A stretch of DNA of 64,000 nucleotides from Colwellia sp. Arc7-D. GTDB taxonomy: Bacteria; Pseudomonadota; Gammaproteobacteria; Enterobacterales; Alteromonadaceae. Below are positions 1 through 9,496 of the stretch, one piece after another. The stretch spans positions 2,604,001-2,668,000 of the forward strand of contig NZ_CP028924.1 in NCBI RefSeq assembly GCF_003061515.1, written 5' to 3'. Position numbers and translations under genes: made by a program. Positions within the stretch are counted from its first letter, which is position 1, and every line of letters begins with the position of its first letter. The notes beneath the pieces were generated by a model, which saw nothing but the letters and a program-made list of their open reading frames with translations, was not told where the DNA came from and did not search any database.

Positions 1-514
1 GGAAAACAGGAGAGCCTTCAGTGACATTAACCAACTCACCAATATCGCCACTGTGTGTGCCATTTGCCCACGCACGAACTTTAACAAAGTCAGCTAATGT
101 TTGGGCGTCAAGTTGGCCACGCGATTGCTGGTATTGTTCTAAACGATAAATACAAAGGTAGTTAGCGCGTCCTTTTAATAAAGCCACCTGAGCATTACTA
201 GCGAGTGCTTTTCGTATTAAAGGTAAGTCTTTATGAAATAGCTGTTCTTGAAGGTTTTTAGTGCCGGTTGAAACAATAATTTTTATCTGTCCGGCATCAT
301 TTTCAGCATTGGCTTTATTCGCTAAAAGCGCTGGAATTAAATAAGCAAATGTTTTGCCCGTTCCTGTACCTGCTTCTACGATTAAACTGCTTTTTTGCGC
401 AATAGCTTTAGATACTTCTAGTGCCATATCGAGCTGAGCTTGGCGAGGAGAAAAGCCATTAATAGCTTTTGCTAAAGCTCCTTGATGTGAAAACGCATGT
501 TCAACAGCACTCAT
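1..514 (-). CDS. yoaA: YoaA/DinG-type ATP-dependent DNA helicase, N-terminal part (cut by window edge)
   Basis: The reverse strand reads from an ATG at 514 without a stop to the window edge, giving about 171 residues of a larger protein. Residues 41-52 carry the Walker A segment EAGTGTGKTFAY, typical of XPD/DinG-like superfamily 2 helicases. LKGRANYLC near residue 130 looks like the site of the first iron-sulfur-cluster cysteine of this group. In this family YoaA-type proteins unwind DNA 5' to 3' and act in replication-fork repair. The C-terminal helicase motifs lie outside the window. A DinG assignment is possible, but the short N terminus starting MSAVEHAF fits YoaA better. Confidence 0.8.
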   Translation of the reverse strand, partial: MSAVEHAFSHQGALAKAINGFSPRQAQLDMALEVSKAIAQKSSLIVEAGTGTGKTFAYLIPALLANKANAENDAGQIKIIVSTGTKNLQEQLFHKDLPLIRKALASNAQVALLKGRANYLCIYRLEQYQQSRGQLDAQTLADFVKVRAWANGTHSGDIGELVNVTEGSPVF

Positions 515-675
515 AAGGATACGGCATTAATTAATTTGCGCTCATTATAATCATCACAGTTAAAAATAACAGGAGAAATATTGGCAATCATAGTTATTCT
601 ATAGCAATAAAATAAGCCACAAGGTGGTTAATAATATCTGTGCTGCATTTTTAGGATTAAAACAGCGGCGTGATG

Positions 676-1004
676 TTAAATGTAAATATCTAAGTGAGGT
701 TTATCATCTTGTTCTTCGGGTGTGCTCTCACTATCATCAAATATATCAATATGCTGACCCGTGTTATCGGTAGGCACCGTTGATGGCTCAACGGCTTCTT
801 TTGATGAGTCGTTTGCATTATCTTCTTTATCAGGTGACTTTTCTTTGGCCACTTTTGTATGATATAAAGGTTGCTCTTCCAAACCAGCTATATCATCAGA
901 AACAGCATTTGCCGCTGCCCCTTAGTTAATGCTTTAACCTTTAAGTCAGCGGGTTTTATGGGCACCGGAACAACACGAGTTAGTACTGTTGTAAAAATAT
1001 CCAT
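676..1004 (-). pseudogene. Small acidic conserved-type protein interrupted by a one-base frameshift
   Basis: An ATG at 1004 with an AAGGA ribosome site just upstream opens a frame starting MDIFTTVLTRVVPVPIKPAD. It stops after about 38 codons. From a C4 run at 918-921 (G4 on the coding strand) the neighbouring frame carries on, as AAANAVSDDIAGLEEQPLY and onward, to a stop at 676. One extra G would join the two into a single 109-residue protein. The span of 329 nt (3n+2) agrees with a single missing base. The C-terminal half is strongly acidic, ending DDKPHLDIYI. I do not recognise a function. It lies upstream of yoaA on the same strand. It could be a true pseudogene, a sequencing error in a homopolymer, or slippage-dependent expression. 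Confidence 0.6.
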
Positions 1005-1268
1005 CAGTGATCCTTATTGCCAGATTATTTAGACTTATACATATATCGACAAGACTAATCCAACCTTTAATCGGGCTGTTTTATATTACTTAGAACTAAA
1101 CAGTACTAGCTTAGTTCAAAATTTCATAGCGAGTGAGTATTAATCCCTTGATCTGCTCCAAAAATCAACGTAATGTAAAGACTAATTAAAGTAACTACTT
1201 TAATTTAATAAGAAGCTAGATAATTAACTTACACACTTAAATTATTATTCATAAAGAGTAAATAACAC

Positions 1269-1319
1269 ATGACTTTAAATCTGAACGCCATCCATCATCA
1301 TCACCATCATACGGACTAG
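1269..1319 (+). CDS. hisL: his operon leader peptide (six consecutive His)
   Basis: A 16-codon ORF reads MTLNLNAIHHHHHHTD, with AAAGAG about 10 nt upstream as a possible ribosome site. It lies 204 bp before hisG and is followed by a rho-independent hairpin at 1389-1422. Six His codons in a row are the hallmark of the histidine attenuation leader. When charged His-tRNA is scarce, ribosome stalling on these codons favours an antiterminator and transcription reads into the structural genes. Leader and terminator are seen directly. The regulatory mode follows from the enterobacterial paradigm. Confidence 0.93.
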   Translation: MTLNLNAIHHHHHHTD

Positions 1320-1388
1320 CTGCTCAGGTTTTTTCGCTGGGGGGCTTTGAACCTTTCAGCGGTGTAAGATAAATGAAAATTAATTTCT

Positions 1389-1430
1389 AAACCCCGAAAG
1401 AGTTCACCTCTCTCGGGGTTTTCGCATTTT
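1389..1430 (+). terminator. his attenuator (rho-independent hairpin)
   Basis: AAACCCCGA and TCGGGGTTTT flank a short loop rich in AG and CT, giving a GC-strong stem followed by TTTTCGCATTTTT. It lies 70 bp after the leader stop and about 100 bp before hisG, where the his attenuator belongs. The stretch at 1325-1375, with a TCAGGTTTTTT and a GAACCT segment, could supply alternative pairings; I did not fold it. Confidence 0.85.
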
Positions 1431-1522
1431 TATGGCTATACAATTGTATATACATGATTAATTTCACCATATTAAATGTGACTAAATAGTATAAGAATTT
1501 AAAAATTTAATAGGAAAATAAC

Positions 1523-2422
1523 ATGTCATCAGAACCACGCTTACGCATTGCAATGCAAAAATCAGGTCGCTTGAGCGACGACACACAAGCGCTATTAAAG
1601 CGTTGTGGCCTTAAACTTAATGTTACTGATCGCCGTTTACTTGCTCATGTTACCAATATGCCAATAGATATTATGCGTGTGCGTAGTAGCGATATTCCAG
1701 GTTTAGTAATGGATGGTGTTTGTGATTTAGGTATTGTCGGCGACAATACCTTAGAAGAAGCAGCGTTAGAACGTGCCTTAATGGAACAAAAATCAAAATA
1801 CATTCGCACAACAGGTTTAAACTTTGGCGGTTGTCGATTATCAATCGCTATGCCAGAAGGTTTTAATTATAAAGGGATAAAAAGTCTAGACGGTTTAAGA
1901 TTTGCGACAACTTATCCACAATTACTCAACCGTTATGCTAAGAAAAATGGCATAAACGTCGAGTTTTGTTTATTAAAAGGCTCTGTTGAAGTAGCGCCAC
2001 GTGTAGGTTTATCAGACGGTATTTGTGATTTAGTGTCAACCGGTGCAACTTTAGAAGCTAATGGCTTGGTTGAAGTGGAAGAAATATTTCAATCCAAAGC
2101 CTCATTAATTCAAACGGCAAGTACCTTAGCACCTGAAAAACAAGCTATTCTTGATACTTTATTACCGCGTATTCAAGGCGTAATGAAAGCAAAAGAAAGT
2201 AAATACATTATGCTACACGCACCAAAAGATAAAATTGCTCAAGTTAGCGCATTAATGCCAGGAAAAGAAACGCCAACGATACTGCCATTAGCTGGTCGTG
2301 ATGATCTTGTTGCTGTGCACGTTGTGGCTACAGAAACATTTTTCTGGGAAACAATGGAGGAACTTAACGCGTTAGGTTGTAACTCTATTTTAGTTATGCC
2401 AATTGAAAAAATGATGGGCTAA
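1523..2422 (+). CDS. hisG: ATP phosphoribosyltransferase (long form)
   Basis: First enzyme of histidine synthesis: condenses ATP and PRPP to phosphoribosyl-ATP in the cytoplasm. The 299-residue length matches the long, self-sufficient HisG_L form with a C-terminal regulatory domain that binds histidine, so no HisZ partner is needed. Visible family segments are [10 protein letters not shown] at the N terminus, [12 protein letters not shown] near residue 70, and the PRPP-loop-like [18 protein letters not shown] around residues 165-180. ATG 1523 follows TAGGAAAATAAC. First gene of an eight-gene operon; hisD starts 3 nt after the stop. Expected control is feedback inhibition by His plus attenuation at the leader. 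Confidence 0.97.
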   Translation: MSSEPRLRIAMQKSGRLSDDTQALLKRCGLKLNVTDRRLLAHVTNMPIDIMRVRSSDIPGLVMDGVCDLGIVGDNTLEEAALERALMEQKSKYIRTTGLNFGGCRLSIAMPEGFNYKGIKSLDGLRFATTYPQLLNRYAKKNGINVEFCLLKGSVEVAPRVGLSDGICDLVSTGATLEANGLVEVEEIFQSKASLIQTASTLAPEKQAILDTLLPRIQGVMKAKESKYIMLHAPKDKIAQVSALMPGKETPTILPLAGRDDLVAVHVVATETFFWETMEELNALGCNSILVMPIEKMMG

Positions 2423-2425
2423 ACA

Positions 2426-3787
2426 ATGAGCATAAATAACCAAGACACAACCAAACTAAAAGATTTAATTGTTTGGGAAAATTTGTCTGATAGCGAACGG
2501 GGTTTTGCGCTTGCACGCCCCGCTATTGCAGAAAGCGGATTATTGTCTCAACAAGTTGAAAACATTCTCGCTAATGTTAGAGAAAATGGTGATAAAGCCT
2601 TATTTGATTTAACTGAAAAATTTGACGGCGTTAAACTTACCACACTCAAAGTAACCTCAGCACAAGTTGTTGCAGCAAAAGCGCGACTAACAGTAAAGCG
2701 TTTGCAAGCAATTGAAACAGCTTATGGTCAAATACGACGTTTTCACCAAGCACAAATCAGTGAAGATATTCGTGTTGAAACTACCCCAGGTGTTGTATGT
2801 ACTTTAAAAACTGAAGCCATTGATAGCGTGGGTTTGTACATTCCAGCAGGGAGTGCTCCATTACCATCAACAGTGCTTATGCTAGGTGTACCAGCCCAAC
2901 TAGCCAAGTGTTCACGTAAAGTATTAGTTTGTCCTCCAAATAAAAGCGGACAATTAGCTGACGAAATATTAGTAGCAGCTTCACTCTGTGATATTGATGA
3001 AATTTATAGCGTCGGCGGCGCACAAGCCTGTGCAGCGTTAGCCTTTGGCACTGAAAGTATTGCCGCGGTAAATAAAATATTTGGCCCAGGTAATAAATAT
3101 GTTACTGAAGCTAAAAAACAGTTGTCACAGCAAGTCAATGGCTTTGCGATTGACATGCCTGCTGGACCATCAGAAGTACTGGTCATCGCAGACGCCAATG
3201 CTAATGCTAGCTTTGTCGCTGCCGACTTACTCTCGCAAGCCGAACATGGGCCTGATAGCCAAGTTATTTTATTATCTGACAGCGAAACTTTAATAAATGG
3301 CGTGCAACTCGCTTTAGAAGCACAACTTGCAACGTTATCTAGAGCAACCATAGCTCGCCAAGCATTACAGCAAAGTCGTTTAATCTTAACCAAAGATTTA
3401 GAGCAAGCTGTTGAAGTGTCTAATGAATATGGTCCAGAACATTTGATTGTTCAAACCGACAATGCTCAGCAGCTATTAACAAGTTTACGTAACGCAGGTT
3501 CTATTTTTGTGGGCGCTTATACGCCAGAATCTGCCGGTGATTATGCCAGTGGTACAAATCACGTATTACCAACTTACGGTTATTCCAAAGTGATTAGTAG
3601 TTTATCACTTGCTGATTTTTCAAGACGTTTTACCGTACAAGAAATAACACGCGAAGGCCTTAGTTCAATCGCTGAATGTATTTGTGAGTTAACCGATGCA
3701 GAAGGGTTAGATGCTCACAAACGCGCAGTAACCATTCGCTTAGAAGCTGAAATTGATAATTCATCAACAATAAGCACGGAGTCGTAA
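2426..3787 (+). CDS. hisD: Histidinol dehydrogenase
   Basis: Catalyses the last two steps of the pathway, NAD-dependent oxidation of L-histidinol through histidinal to L-histidine. The 453-residue protein carries the family segments IFGPGNKYVTEAKK, DMPAGPSEVLVIAD, LSQAEHGPDSQVILL (with the zinc/catalytic His) and EYGPEHLIVQT, and ends with the GTNHVLPT region. It is slightly longer than E. coli HisD (434) because of extra residues at both ends. Its stop at 3785-3787 abuts the hisC ATG with no gap, so the two are probably translationally coupled. Confidence 0.97.
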   Translation: MSINNQDTTKLKDLIVWENLSDSERGFALARPAIAESGLLSQQVENILANVRENGDKALFDLTEKFDGVKLTTLKVTSAQVVAAKARLTVKRLQAIETAYGQIRRFHQAQISEDIRVETTPGVVCTLKTEAIDSVGLYIPAGSAPLPSTVLMLGVPAQLAKCSRKVLVCPPNKSGQLADEILVAASLCDIDEIYSVGGAQACAALAFGTESIAAVNKIFGPGNKYVTEAKKQLSQQVNGFAIDMPAGPSEVLVIADANANASFVAADLLSQAEHGPDSQVILLSDSETLINGVQLALEAQLATLSRATIARQALQQSRLILTKDLEQAVEVSNEYGPEHLIVQTDNAQQLLTSLRNAGSIFVGAYTPESAGDYASGTNHVLPTYGYSKVISSLSLADFSRRFTVQEITREGLSSIAECICELTDAEGLDAHKRAVTIRLEAEIDNSSTISTES

Positions 3788-4909
3788 ATGAGTATTGCCA
3801 ACAAGTTAGCCCGTAAAGAACTCATCGATATGGTGCCGTATCAGTCAGCTCGCAGACTTTTTGCTAGCGGCGGCGCAACACAAGGCAAAGTTTGGCTCAA
3901 CGCCAACGAAGCTTCTGGCACCGGTAGTTATCAAGTTAACAGTGACAGCATTAATCGCTACCCTGACTTTCAGCCACAAAAGCTGATCAATGCTTATAGC
4001 CAATACAGTGAAATAGCGCCAGAAAACTTGTTAGCAACACGTGGCGCTGATGAAGGTATTGAACTAATCATCAGAACTTTTTGCCAAGCATATCAAGACA
4101 GCATTATTATTTGTCCTCCTACTTACGGTATGTATGCTATTAGTGCTGAAAACCATGGTGCTGATATTATTAAGGTGCCATTAACATCGACAATGTCTTT
4201 GGATTTAACAGGATTAAAAGCACAAGTTGGCCAAGCCAAAGTCGTATTTTTATGCTCTCCTGGTAATCCAACTGGCAACTTACTCGCGCAGCAAGACATT
4301 AAAGCCGCGCTTGAGCTTTTTGCTGAAACAGCTATTGTGGTGGTTGACGAAGCTTATATCGAATTTAGCCCAGCGCAAACAGTAGCAAATTGGCTTGAAC
4401 ATTATCCGCATTTGGTGATTTTAAGAACCCTTTCAAAAGCGTTTGCCTTGGCCGGTTTACGCTGTGGTTTTACCCTTGCGAATACAGATGTTATTACCAT
4501 GCTCAGCAAAGTTATCGCTCCCTACCCTATTTCAACGCCCGTTGCTGATATAGCAAGTGAAGCTTTAGCAAATCCAGGGCTTGAGCATATGCGTACTCGC
4601 GTAAATGAAACTGATACACTAAGAACACAATTAGCGACATGGTTAAACGCACAACAATGGTGTAGCGAAGTATTTAACAGTGATGCTAATTTTGTTTTAT
4701 TTCGCTGTAAAAGTACCGAATTAAAAGACTTTATTTTTAATGGTTTAGTAGAGCAAGGTATCTTAATACGCGACCAATCAAAGCAACAAAACTTAGCAAA
4801 TTGTTTACGCATTAGCATTGGCAGTGAAAGCGAACTTTCACTATTACAACAAACTATTATTAATAGTTTTACCACTACAACAGCCCAAACGCTGGCACAA
4901 GAGAATTAA
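3788..4909 (+). CDS. hisC: Histidinol-phosphate aminotransferase
   Basis: PLP-dependent fold-type I aminotransferase that converts imidazole-acetol phosphate and glutamate to histidinol phosphate and 2-oxoglutarate. The 373-residue protein has WLNANEASG at the N terminus, the [11 protein letters not shown] segment, VVDEAYIEF, and the PLP-lysine region [16 protein letters not shown] around residue 215. The ATG follows directly on the hisD stop, and the stop is one base from the hisB ATG. The length is close to the usual 350-370 residues, and no anomaly is seen. Confidence 0.97.
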   Translation: MSIANKLARKELIDMVPYQSARRLFASGGATQGKVWLNANEASGTGSYQVNSDSINRYPDFQPQKLINAYSQYSEIAPENLLATRGADEGIELIIRTFCQAYQDSIIICPPTYGMYAISAENHGADIIKVPLTSTMSLDLTGLKAQVGQAKVVFLCSPGNPTGNLLAQQDIKAALELFAETAIVVVDEAYIEFSPAQTVANWLEHYPHLVILRTLSKAFALAGLRCGFTLANTDVITMLSKVIAPYPISTPVADIASEALANPGLEHMRTRVNETDTLRTQLATWLNAQQWCSEVFNSDANFVLFRCKSTELKDFIFNGLVEQGILIRDQSKQQNLANCLRISIGSESELSLLQQTIINSFTTTTAQTLAQEN

Positions 4910-4910
4910 T

Positions 4911-5981
4911 ATGAGCCAAGAAAACATTTTATTTATTGACCGAGACGGTACGTTAATAGAAGAGCCAATTACTGATAAACAAGTCGATAGCTTAGAAAAG
5001 TTAGTGTTTGAGCCAAACGTAATTCCAGTATTAATTGCCTTACAGAAAAAAGGCTTTCGATTAGTCATGGTTTCTAATCAAGATGGGTTAGGCACAACAA
5101 GCTATCCACAAAGCGATTTTGACCTACCGCATGATAAAATGATGGCGATTTTTACTTCACAAGGTATTACCTTTGATGACGTATTACTTTGCCCACACTT
5201 CGAAACAGACAATTGTAATTGTCGCAAGCCTAAACTCGGTTTAGTCAGCGACTATTTACAACAAGGTAAAGTTAACTTTGCCAACTCTTATGTTATTGGC
5301 GATCGCGATACCGATGTTGGTCTTGCTGCTAACATGGGTATTAAAGCCATTAAATATAATCGCCAAACACTTAATTGGGATGATATTGCTGAACAACTAC
5401 TGAATAACCCAAGAGTTGCAAAAGTAGTGCGTACCACAAAAGAAACCGATATTAATGTCGCTATTAACTTAGATAAAGTGGGCGATATTAGCATTAAAAC
5501 CGGTTTAGGCTTTTTCGACCATATGCTTGAACAAATTGCTGCACATGGCGGTTTTAGTATGCAAGTAGCTGTTGATGGTGACTACCACATTGACGAACAT
5601 CACAGTGTTGAAGATACCGCTTTAGCTTTAGGCCAAGCGCTAAAACAAGCACTAGGTGACAAACGTGGCATTGGTCGTTTTGGTTTTGTATTACCGATGG
5701 ACGAGTGTCGCGCCGAGTGCTCGATTGATCTTTCTGGTCGTCCTTGGTTAGAGTTTGACGCCAACTTTAGTGATAACATGGTCGGCCAAATGTCGACACA
5801 AATGGTCTCGCACTTTTTCCGTTCGTTAGCTGACTCAATGGCAATCACCCTGCACCTTTCAACCACGGAAGGCAACTGTCATCACCAAGTTGAGAGCTTA
5901 TTTAAAGTATTTGGCCGTGCACTTCGCCAAGCTATAACCGTTGCCGGTGACGACTTACCAAGCACCAAAGGGTGCCTATAG
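4911..5981 (+). CDS. hisB: Bifunctional histidinol-phosphatase / imidazoleglycerol-phosphate dehydratase
   Basis: The N-terminal third is a HAD phosphatase: [11 protein letters not shown] has the catalytic Asp pair, and [15 protein letters not shown] contains zinc-loop Cys/His residues. The C-terminal two thirds form the dehydratase: [16 protein letters not shown] and the metal-binding [18 protein letters not shown]. The 356 residues match the fused gammaproteobacterial HisB (about 355). The start is ATG 4911 ([14 protein letters not shown]), one base after the hisC stop; an in-frame extension back into hisC is not needed. The protein performs steps 6 and 8 of the pathway. Confidence 0.97.
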   Translation: MSQENILFIDRDGTLIEEPITDKQVDSLEKLVFEPNVIPVLIALQKKGFRLVMVSNQDGLGTTSYPQSDFDLPHDKMMAIFTSQGITFDDVLLCPHFETDNCNCRKPKLGLVSDYLQQGKVNFANSYVIGDRDTDVGLAANMGIKAIKYNRQTLNWDDIAEQLLNNPRVAKVVRTTKETDINVAINLDKVGDISIKTGLGFFDHMLEQIAAHGGFSMQVAVDGDYHIDEHHSVEDTALALGQALKQALGDKRGIGRFGFVLPMDECRAECSIDLSGRPWLEFDANFSDNMVGQMSTQMVSHFFRSLADSMAITLHLSTTEGNCHHQVESLFKVFGRALRQAITVAGDDLPSTKGCL

Positions 5982-5982
5982 C

Positions 5983-6603
5983 ATGAGCGAGAACAAACAA
6001 GCTAACTTTGTGATTGTTGATACTGGTTGTGCAAACTTATCATCAGTAAAGTTTGCCGTTGAGCGCTTAGGTTTTTCTATCACTATTTCTGATGATCTTG
6101 ATGTGATTAAGAATGCCGATAAAGTTATATTACCCGGTGTAGGTAGTGCTCGCCATGCGATGGAAAACATAGTATCGAAAGGTTTAGTACAAACATTACA
6201 GCAACTTACCCAACCGGTATTAGGCTTTTGTTTAGGCATGCAATTAATGGCGCGTACGTCTGTTGAAGGCGCAGGTAAAGACGAAGTAGTGCAATGTTTA
6301 GGTTTGATTCCAACCGATATTACTCCCTTGCAAGCAAACGGTTTACGTTTGCCGCACATGGGTTGGAATACCCTAACGCAAGTAAGCGAGCATGCAATAT
6401 TCAAAGGTATTAGCGCTGATGATTATTTCTATTTTGTGCATAGCTTTGCTGCCCCTATTTCAGAATATACAGTTGCCCGCTGCCAATACGGCAGTGAATT
6501 TTCAGCGGCAATAGCAAAAGACAATTTTATCGGTTGCCAATTTCATCCAGAACGCTCAAGCGCGCTTGGCAGTAAAATCATTAAAAATTTTTTGGAGATG
6601 TAA
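5983..6603 (+). CDS. hisH: Imidazole glycerol phosphate synthase, glutamine amidotransferase subunit
   Basis: Class I glutaminase that feeds ammonia to HisF. The 206-residue protein shows VDTGCANLSSV, the oxyanion/PGVG segment LPGVGSARHAM, the nucleophile Cys in GFCLGMQLMA (near residue 80), and the His-Glu of GCQFHPERSS near the C terminus. ATG 5983 lies one base after the hisB stop TAG and gives a normal HisH length; the longer in-frame reading back into hisB is a shadow. hisA follows 3 nt after the stop. Confidence 0.96.
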   Translation: MSENKQANFVIVDTGCANLSSVKFAVERLGFSITISDDLDVIKNADKVILPGVGSARHAMENIVSKGLVQTLQQLTQPVLGFCLGMQLMARTSVEGAGKDEVVQCLGLIPTDITPLQANGLRLPHMGWNTLTQVSEHAIFKGISADDYFYFVHSFAAPISEYTVARCQYGSEFSAAIAKDNFIGCQFHPERSSALGSKIIKNFLEM

Positions 6604-6606
6604 GCC

Positions 6607-7344
6607 ATGATGATCCCAGCAATTGATTTAATCGACGGTGAAGTCGTACGGTTATTTCAAGGTGATTACCAGCAAAAGACTAATTATCAATATACCGCAA
6701 AAGAACGACAAAACGTTTACGCTAAAGCGGGTGCAACGGTCATGCACTTTGTTGACTTAGACGGCGCAAAAGATAGCAACAAACGCCAATTAACCTTGCT
6801 TGAAACTTTGGTCAAGCACGATACTATGATCATACAAGTAGGTGGTGGCGTGCGCTGTAAAGAAGACGTACAACAGTTACTTAACTTAGGCGCAGACCGT
6901 GTTGTTATTGGTTCACTCGCGATAAAAGAACCTGATTTAGTTCGTACCTGGATAACAGAATTTGGTGGTGAAAAAATTGTACTCGCATTAGATGTAAAAA
7001 TTGATGCTATGGGCAATAAAACCCTCCCTACACACGGTTGGATAAAAGACAGTGGCGTTAACTTAGAAACATTATTAGATGATTACATTGAAGCAGGTTT
7101 AATTCATGTGCTGTGTACAGATATCAGTAAAGACGGCACCCTGACTGGCAGTAACGTTGGTATGTATCAAGAGTTATGCCAGCAATACCCAAGCATTAAA
7201 TGGCAAGCTTCAGGCGGTATTGGGTCTTTAGATGATATTAAAGAACTAATTCCTACTGGCGTTGATGGCGTAATACTTGGCCGCTCGTTACTTGAAGGTA
7301 AATTTACCTTAGAGGAGGCAATCGCATGTTGGCCAAACGCATAA
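6607..7344 (+). CDS. hisA: ProFAR isomerase (phosphoribosylformimino-5-aminoimidazole carboxamide ribotide isomerase)
   Basis: TIM-barrel isomerase of step 4. The first catalytic Asp lies in [19 protein letters not shown], and the second is in [15 protein letters not shown]. The phosphate-binding glycines appear in QVGGGVR and [11 protein letters not shown]. Length 245, as expected. The last 19 nt overlap the start of hisF in another frame, which suggests translational coupling; the hisF ribosome site (AGAGG at 7312) lies inside hisA. Confidence 0.97.
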   Translation: MMIPAIDLIDGEVVRLFQGDYQQKTNYQYTAKERQNVYAKAGATVMHFVDLDGAKDSNKRQLTLLETLVKHDTMIIQVGGGVRCKEDVQQLLNLGADRVVIGSLAIKEPDLVRTWITEFGGEKIVLALDVKIDAMGNKTLPTHGWIKDSGVNLETLLDDYIEAGLIHVLCTDISKDGTLTGSNVGMYQELCQQYPSIKWQASGGIGSLDDIKELIPTGVDGVILGRSLLEGKFTLEEAIACWPNA

Positions 7345-8114
7345 TTCCTTGCCTTGATGTTCGAGACGGTAAAGTAGTAAAAGGTGTTCAATTTCGTAAT
7401 CATGAGATTATTGGCGACATCGTACCGCTGGCACAAAAGTATGCACAAGCTGGTGCTGACGAACTAGTTTTTTATGATATTACTGCCAGTTCAGACGACC
7501 GCGTTGTTGATAAAAGCTGGGTTAGTCGCATTGCCGAAGTTATCGATATTCCTTTTTGTGTCGCAGGCGGCATAAAAACCGAAGCAGACGCAAAACAAAT
7601 ACTGATGATGGGCGCAGATAAAATATCGATCAACTCTCCGGCATTAAGAGATCCAAGTTTAATTTCGCGCTTAGCTGATGTATTTGGTCAACAATGTATT
7701 GTTATCGGTGTTGACAGCTTTTTCAATCAAGACGCTAATAATGGCGCTGGTGAATATCAAGTTTATCAATTCACTGGAGATGAAACCCGAACGCAAAAAA
7801 CTAAATGGCGCACCTTAGATTGGATCCAAGAAGTGCAAAAACTAGGTGCTGGCGAAATTGTACTTAACTGCATGAACCAAGACGGCGTTCGCCAAGGGTA
7901 TGATATTACACAGCTCAAACAAGTGAGAGATTTGTGTAAAGTCCCTCTAATTGCCTCAGGTGGCGCGGGCGAAATATCACACTTTGTTGATGTATTTCAA
8001 CAAGCAGATGTTGATGGCGCCCTTGCTGCCAGTGTTTTCCATAAAGGTATTATTCCGATGGACGAATTAAAGCAAGCCCTTAAAAATGAAAAAGTAGAGA
8101 TCAGATTATGCTAA
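7326..8114 (+). CDS. hisF: Imidazole glycerol phosphate synthase, cyclase subunit
   Basis: TIM-barrel lyase that uses ammonia from HisH to form imidazole glycerol phosphate and AICAR. The N-terminal catalytic Asp lies in [16 protein letters not shown], and the second is in the [15 protein letters not shown] segment. Phosphate loops are [12 protein letters not shown] and [11 protein letters not shown]. The 262-residue length is normal (E. coli 258). ATG 7326 overlaps hisA by 19 nt, and the end overlaps hisI by 7 nt. Confidence 0.97.
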   Translation: MLAKRIIPCLDVRDGKVVKGVQFRNHEIIGDIVPLAQKYAQAGADELVFYDITASSDDRVVDKSWVSRIAEVIDIPFCVAGGIKTEADAKQILMMGADKISINSPALRDPSLISRLADVFGQQCIVIGVDSFFNQDANNGAGEYQVYQFTGDETRTQKTKWRTLDWIQEVQKLGAGEIVLNCMNQDGVRQGYDITQLKQVRDLCKVPLIASGGAGEISHFVDVFQQADVDGALAASVFHKGIIPMDELKQALKNEKVEIRLC

Positions 8115-8731
8115 TTACAAATGACAATATTAGCCAATTGGCATGGGATAAAATGTCGGGCATGATCCCAGCAATTATTCAGCACCAAGATACTGGTGCG
8201 GTGTTAATGCAAGGCTATATGAATGTTGAAGCCTTAGAGAAAACGTTAAGTACAGGTTTAGCCACTTTTTATAGCCGCGCGAAACAAGCATTATGGTGTA
8301 AAGGCGAAACAAGCGGTAACTTTTTGAAAGTGAGTCAAGTGGTAACTGACTGCGATCAAGACAGCTTATTAATTGCCTGTCGTCCGCAAGGGCCTACTTG
8401 TCACCTTGGTACAGAATCTTGTTTCCCTGAGCAAAAAATTAGCCAACAAAATTTTCTAAGCCACCTTGAGCAAGTTATCGCCAGTCGCAAAAATGACGCC
8501 CCTGAAGACAGCTATACTGCGCACTTATTTTCACGTGGTACCACCAAAATGGCGCAAAAAGTAGGTGAAGAAGGTGTTGAAGTTGCCTTAGCAGCAGTGG
8601 CAGAAACTAAAGAAGATTTATTAGGTGAGTGTGCCGATTTGTTCTATCACACAATCGTATTGCTGCAAGATCAGAACATTGATTTAAGCGAAGTAATGGC
8701 AGTATTAGCTTCTAGACATTCAAAGAAGTAA
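8108..8731 (+). CDS. hisI: Bifunctional phosphoribosyl-AMP cyclohydrolase / phosphoribosyl-ATP pyrophosphatase
   Basis: Also called hisIE; carries out steps 2 and 3. The N-terminal cyclohydrolase domain has [17 protein letters not shown] and the metal-site pattern [17 protein letters not shown] (Cys and Asp ligands). The C-terminal pyrophosphohydrolase domain (from about residue 115) has [20 protein letters not shown] followed by GVEVALAAV, the MazG-like metal-binding helix. 207 residues, as in E. coli (203). It is the last gene of the operon and is followed by a strong hairpin. Confidence 0.97.
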   Translation: MLITNDNISQLAWDKMSGMIPAIIQHQDTGAVLMQGYMNVEALEKTLSTGLATFYSRAKQALWCKGETSGNFLKVSQVVTDCDQDSLLIACRPQGPTCHLGTESCFPEQKISQQNFLSHLEQVIASRKNDAPEDSYTAHLFSRGTTKMAQKVGEEGVEVALAAVAETKEDLLGECADLFYHTIVLLQDQNIDLSEVMAVLASRHSKK

Positions 8732-8743
8732 TACCAAACAAAT

Positions 8744-8772
8744 AATAGCTAACTATTTTTTAGTTAGCTATT
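8744..8772 (+). terminator. his operon terminator
   Basis: AATAGCTAACTA (8744-8755) and TAGTTAGCTATT (8761-8772) form a perfect 12-bp stem around a TTTTT loop, 12 bp after the hisI stop. The stem is AT-rich and the following stretch has only scattered T runs (a TTTTTT lies 14 nt further on). It is the most likely 3' end of the operon. Confidence 0.75.
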
Positions 8773-8989
8773 TCCTTCATTATCTTTTTTATTTATCTAA
8801 TGACTTAGTTATTTTAAAGCTATTGTTAGTAGGTAAAACAACAGCATCATTTACCTAAACTATTCACGCTATCGCACATAAATAAAATAAGTCTGAGCTT
8901 AAAGAGGATTAGGTTGACCATCAATGTCTTGCTGTATATAATTCGCGCAATATTTTTTCATGACGATAATATAGGCTAAGGAAAGCACA

Positions 8990-9319
8990 TTGTTAAAATT
9001 TCGCGCAATCAAAAAATATGGTGCTAAATTGATGCCAGCACTTGAAAGTCGTTTTGGTGAAAAAAAATATTATACCCCTTCCGAGGTTAGATCTACTGTT
9101 TATCTAAAAAACTTTAACCCTAAATATCTACCATTAGCATATTTACTTTATTTAGAAAAAAATGATTTAAAAAATGTAATATATATTGAGTATCCAGAAC
9201 TCGATATTGAACAATATACAATAGAAATTAATCATTATATTTCTCGAAAAAAATATGGCGAATACTTTCAACGTTTGAACGTAAACTTAACTGATATCGA
9301 ATCAGTTACTAGCCAATAA
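8990..9319 (+). CDS. Small conserved hypothetical protein (DUF6559-like)
   Basis: A 109-residue protein with no signal peptide or membrane segment. From memory, the N-terminal pattern RAIKKYGAKLMPAL ... KKYYTPSEVRSTV resembles the DUF6559 family of marine gammaproteobacteria; function unknown. The start is a TTG at 8990, chosen because AAGGAAAG lies 5-12 nt upstream and no ATG serves. The protein is rich in Lys and Tyr. It stands alone between the his terminator and the GGDEF-EAL gene, 177 bp before the latter, and could be expressed from its own promoter. No catalytic motif is visible. Confidence 0.65.
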   Translation: MLKFRAIKKYGAKLMPALESRFGEKKYYTPSEVRSTVYLKNFNPKYLPLAYLLYLEKNDLKNVIYIEYPELDIEQYTIEINHYISRKKYGEYFQRLNVNLTDIESVTSQ

Positions 9320-9496
9320 CTAATCAACAAGCATCCATATAAGTTAATTGGACATAACTCACTACCTTTCTATATACGCTATTTATTATTTCTGCTATTT
9401 TTATTTAATACGAGGATCTTTTTCGATATTTTATTCGTATAAGTAAATCTAACCACGCTTCAAAAACAAAACTCAAGCATAAGAAGTTAATGTTGT

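Noticed and set aside
1148..1176. TTGATC-17-TAATGT as the his promoter
   Set aside because: Spacing is right but the match is poor in AT-rich DNA; too weak to annotate.
3004..3393. 129-residue antisense frame in hisD
   Set aside because: Shadow of a conserved operon gene, no start context.
4818..4910. In-frame extension of hisB back into hisC
   Set aside because: ATG 4911 gives the normal HisB N terminus; the extension only overlaps hisC coding sequence.
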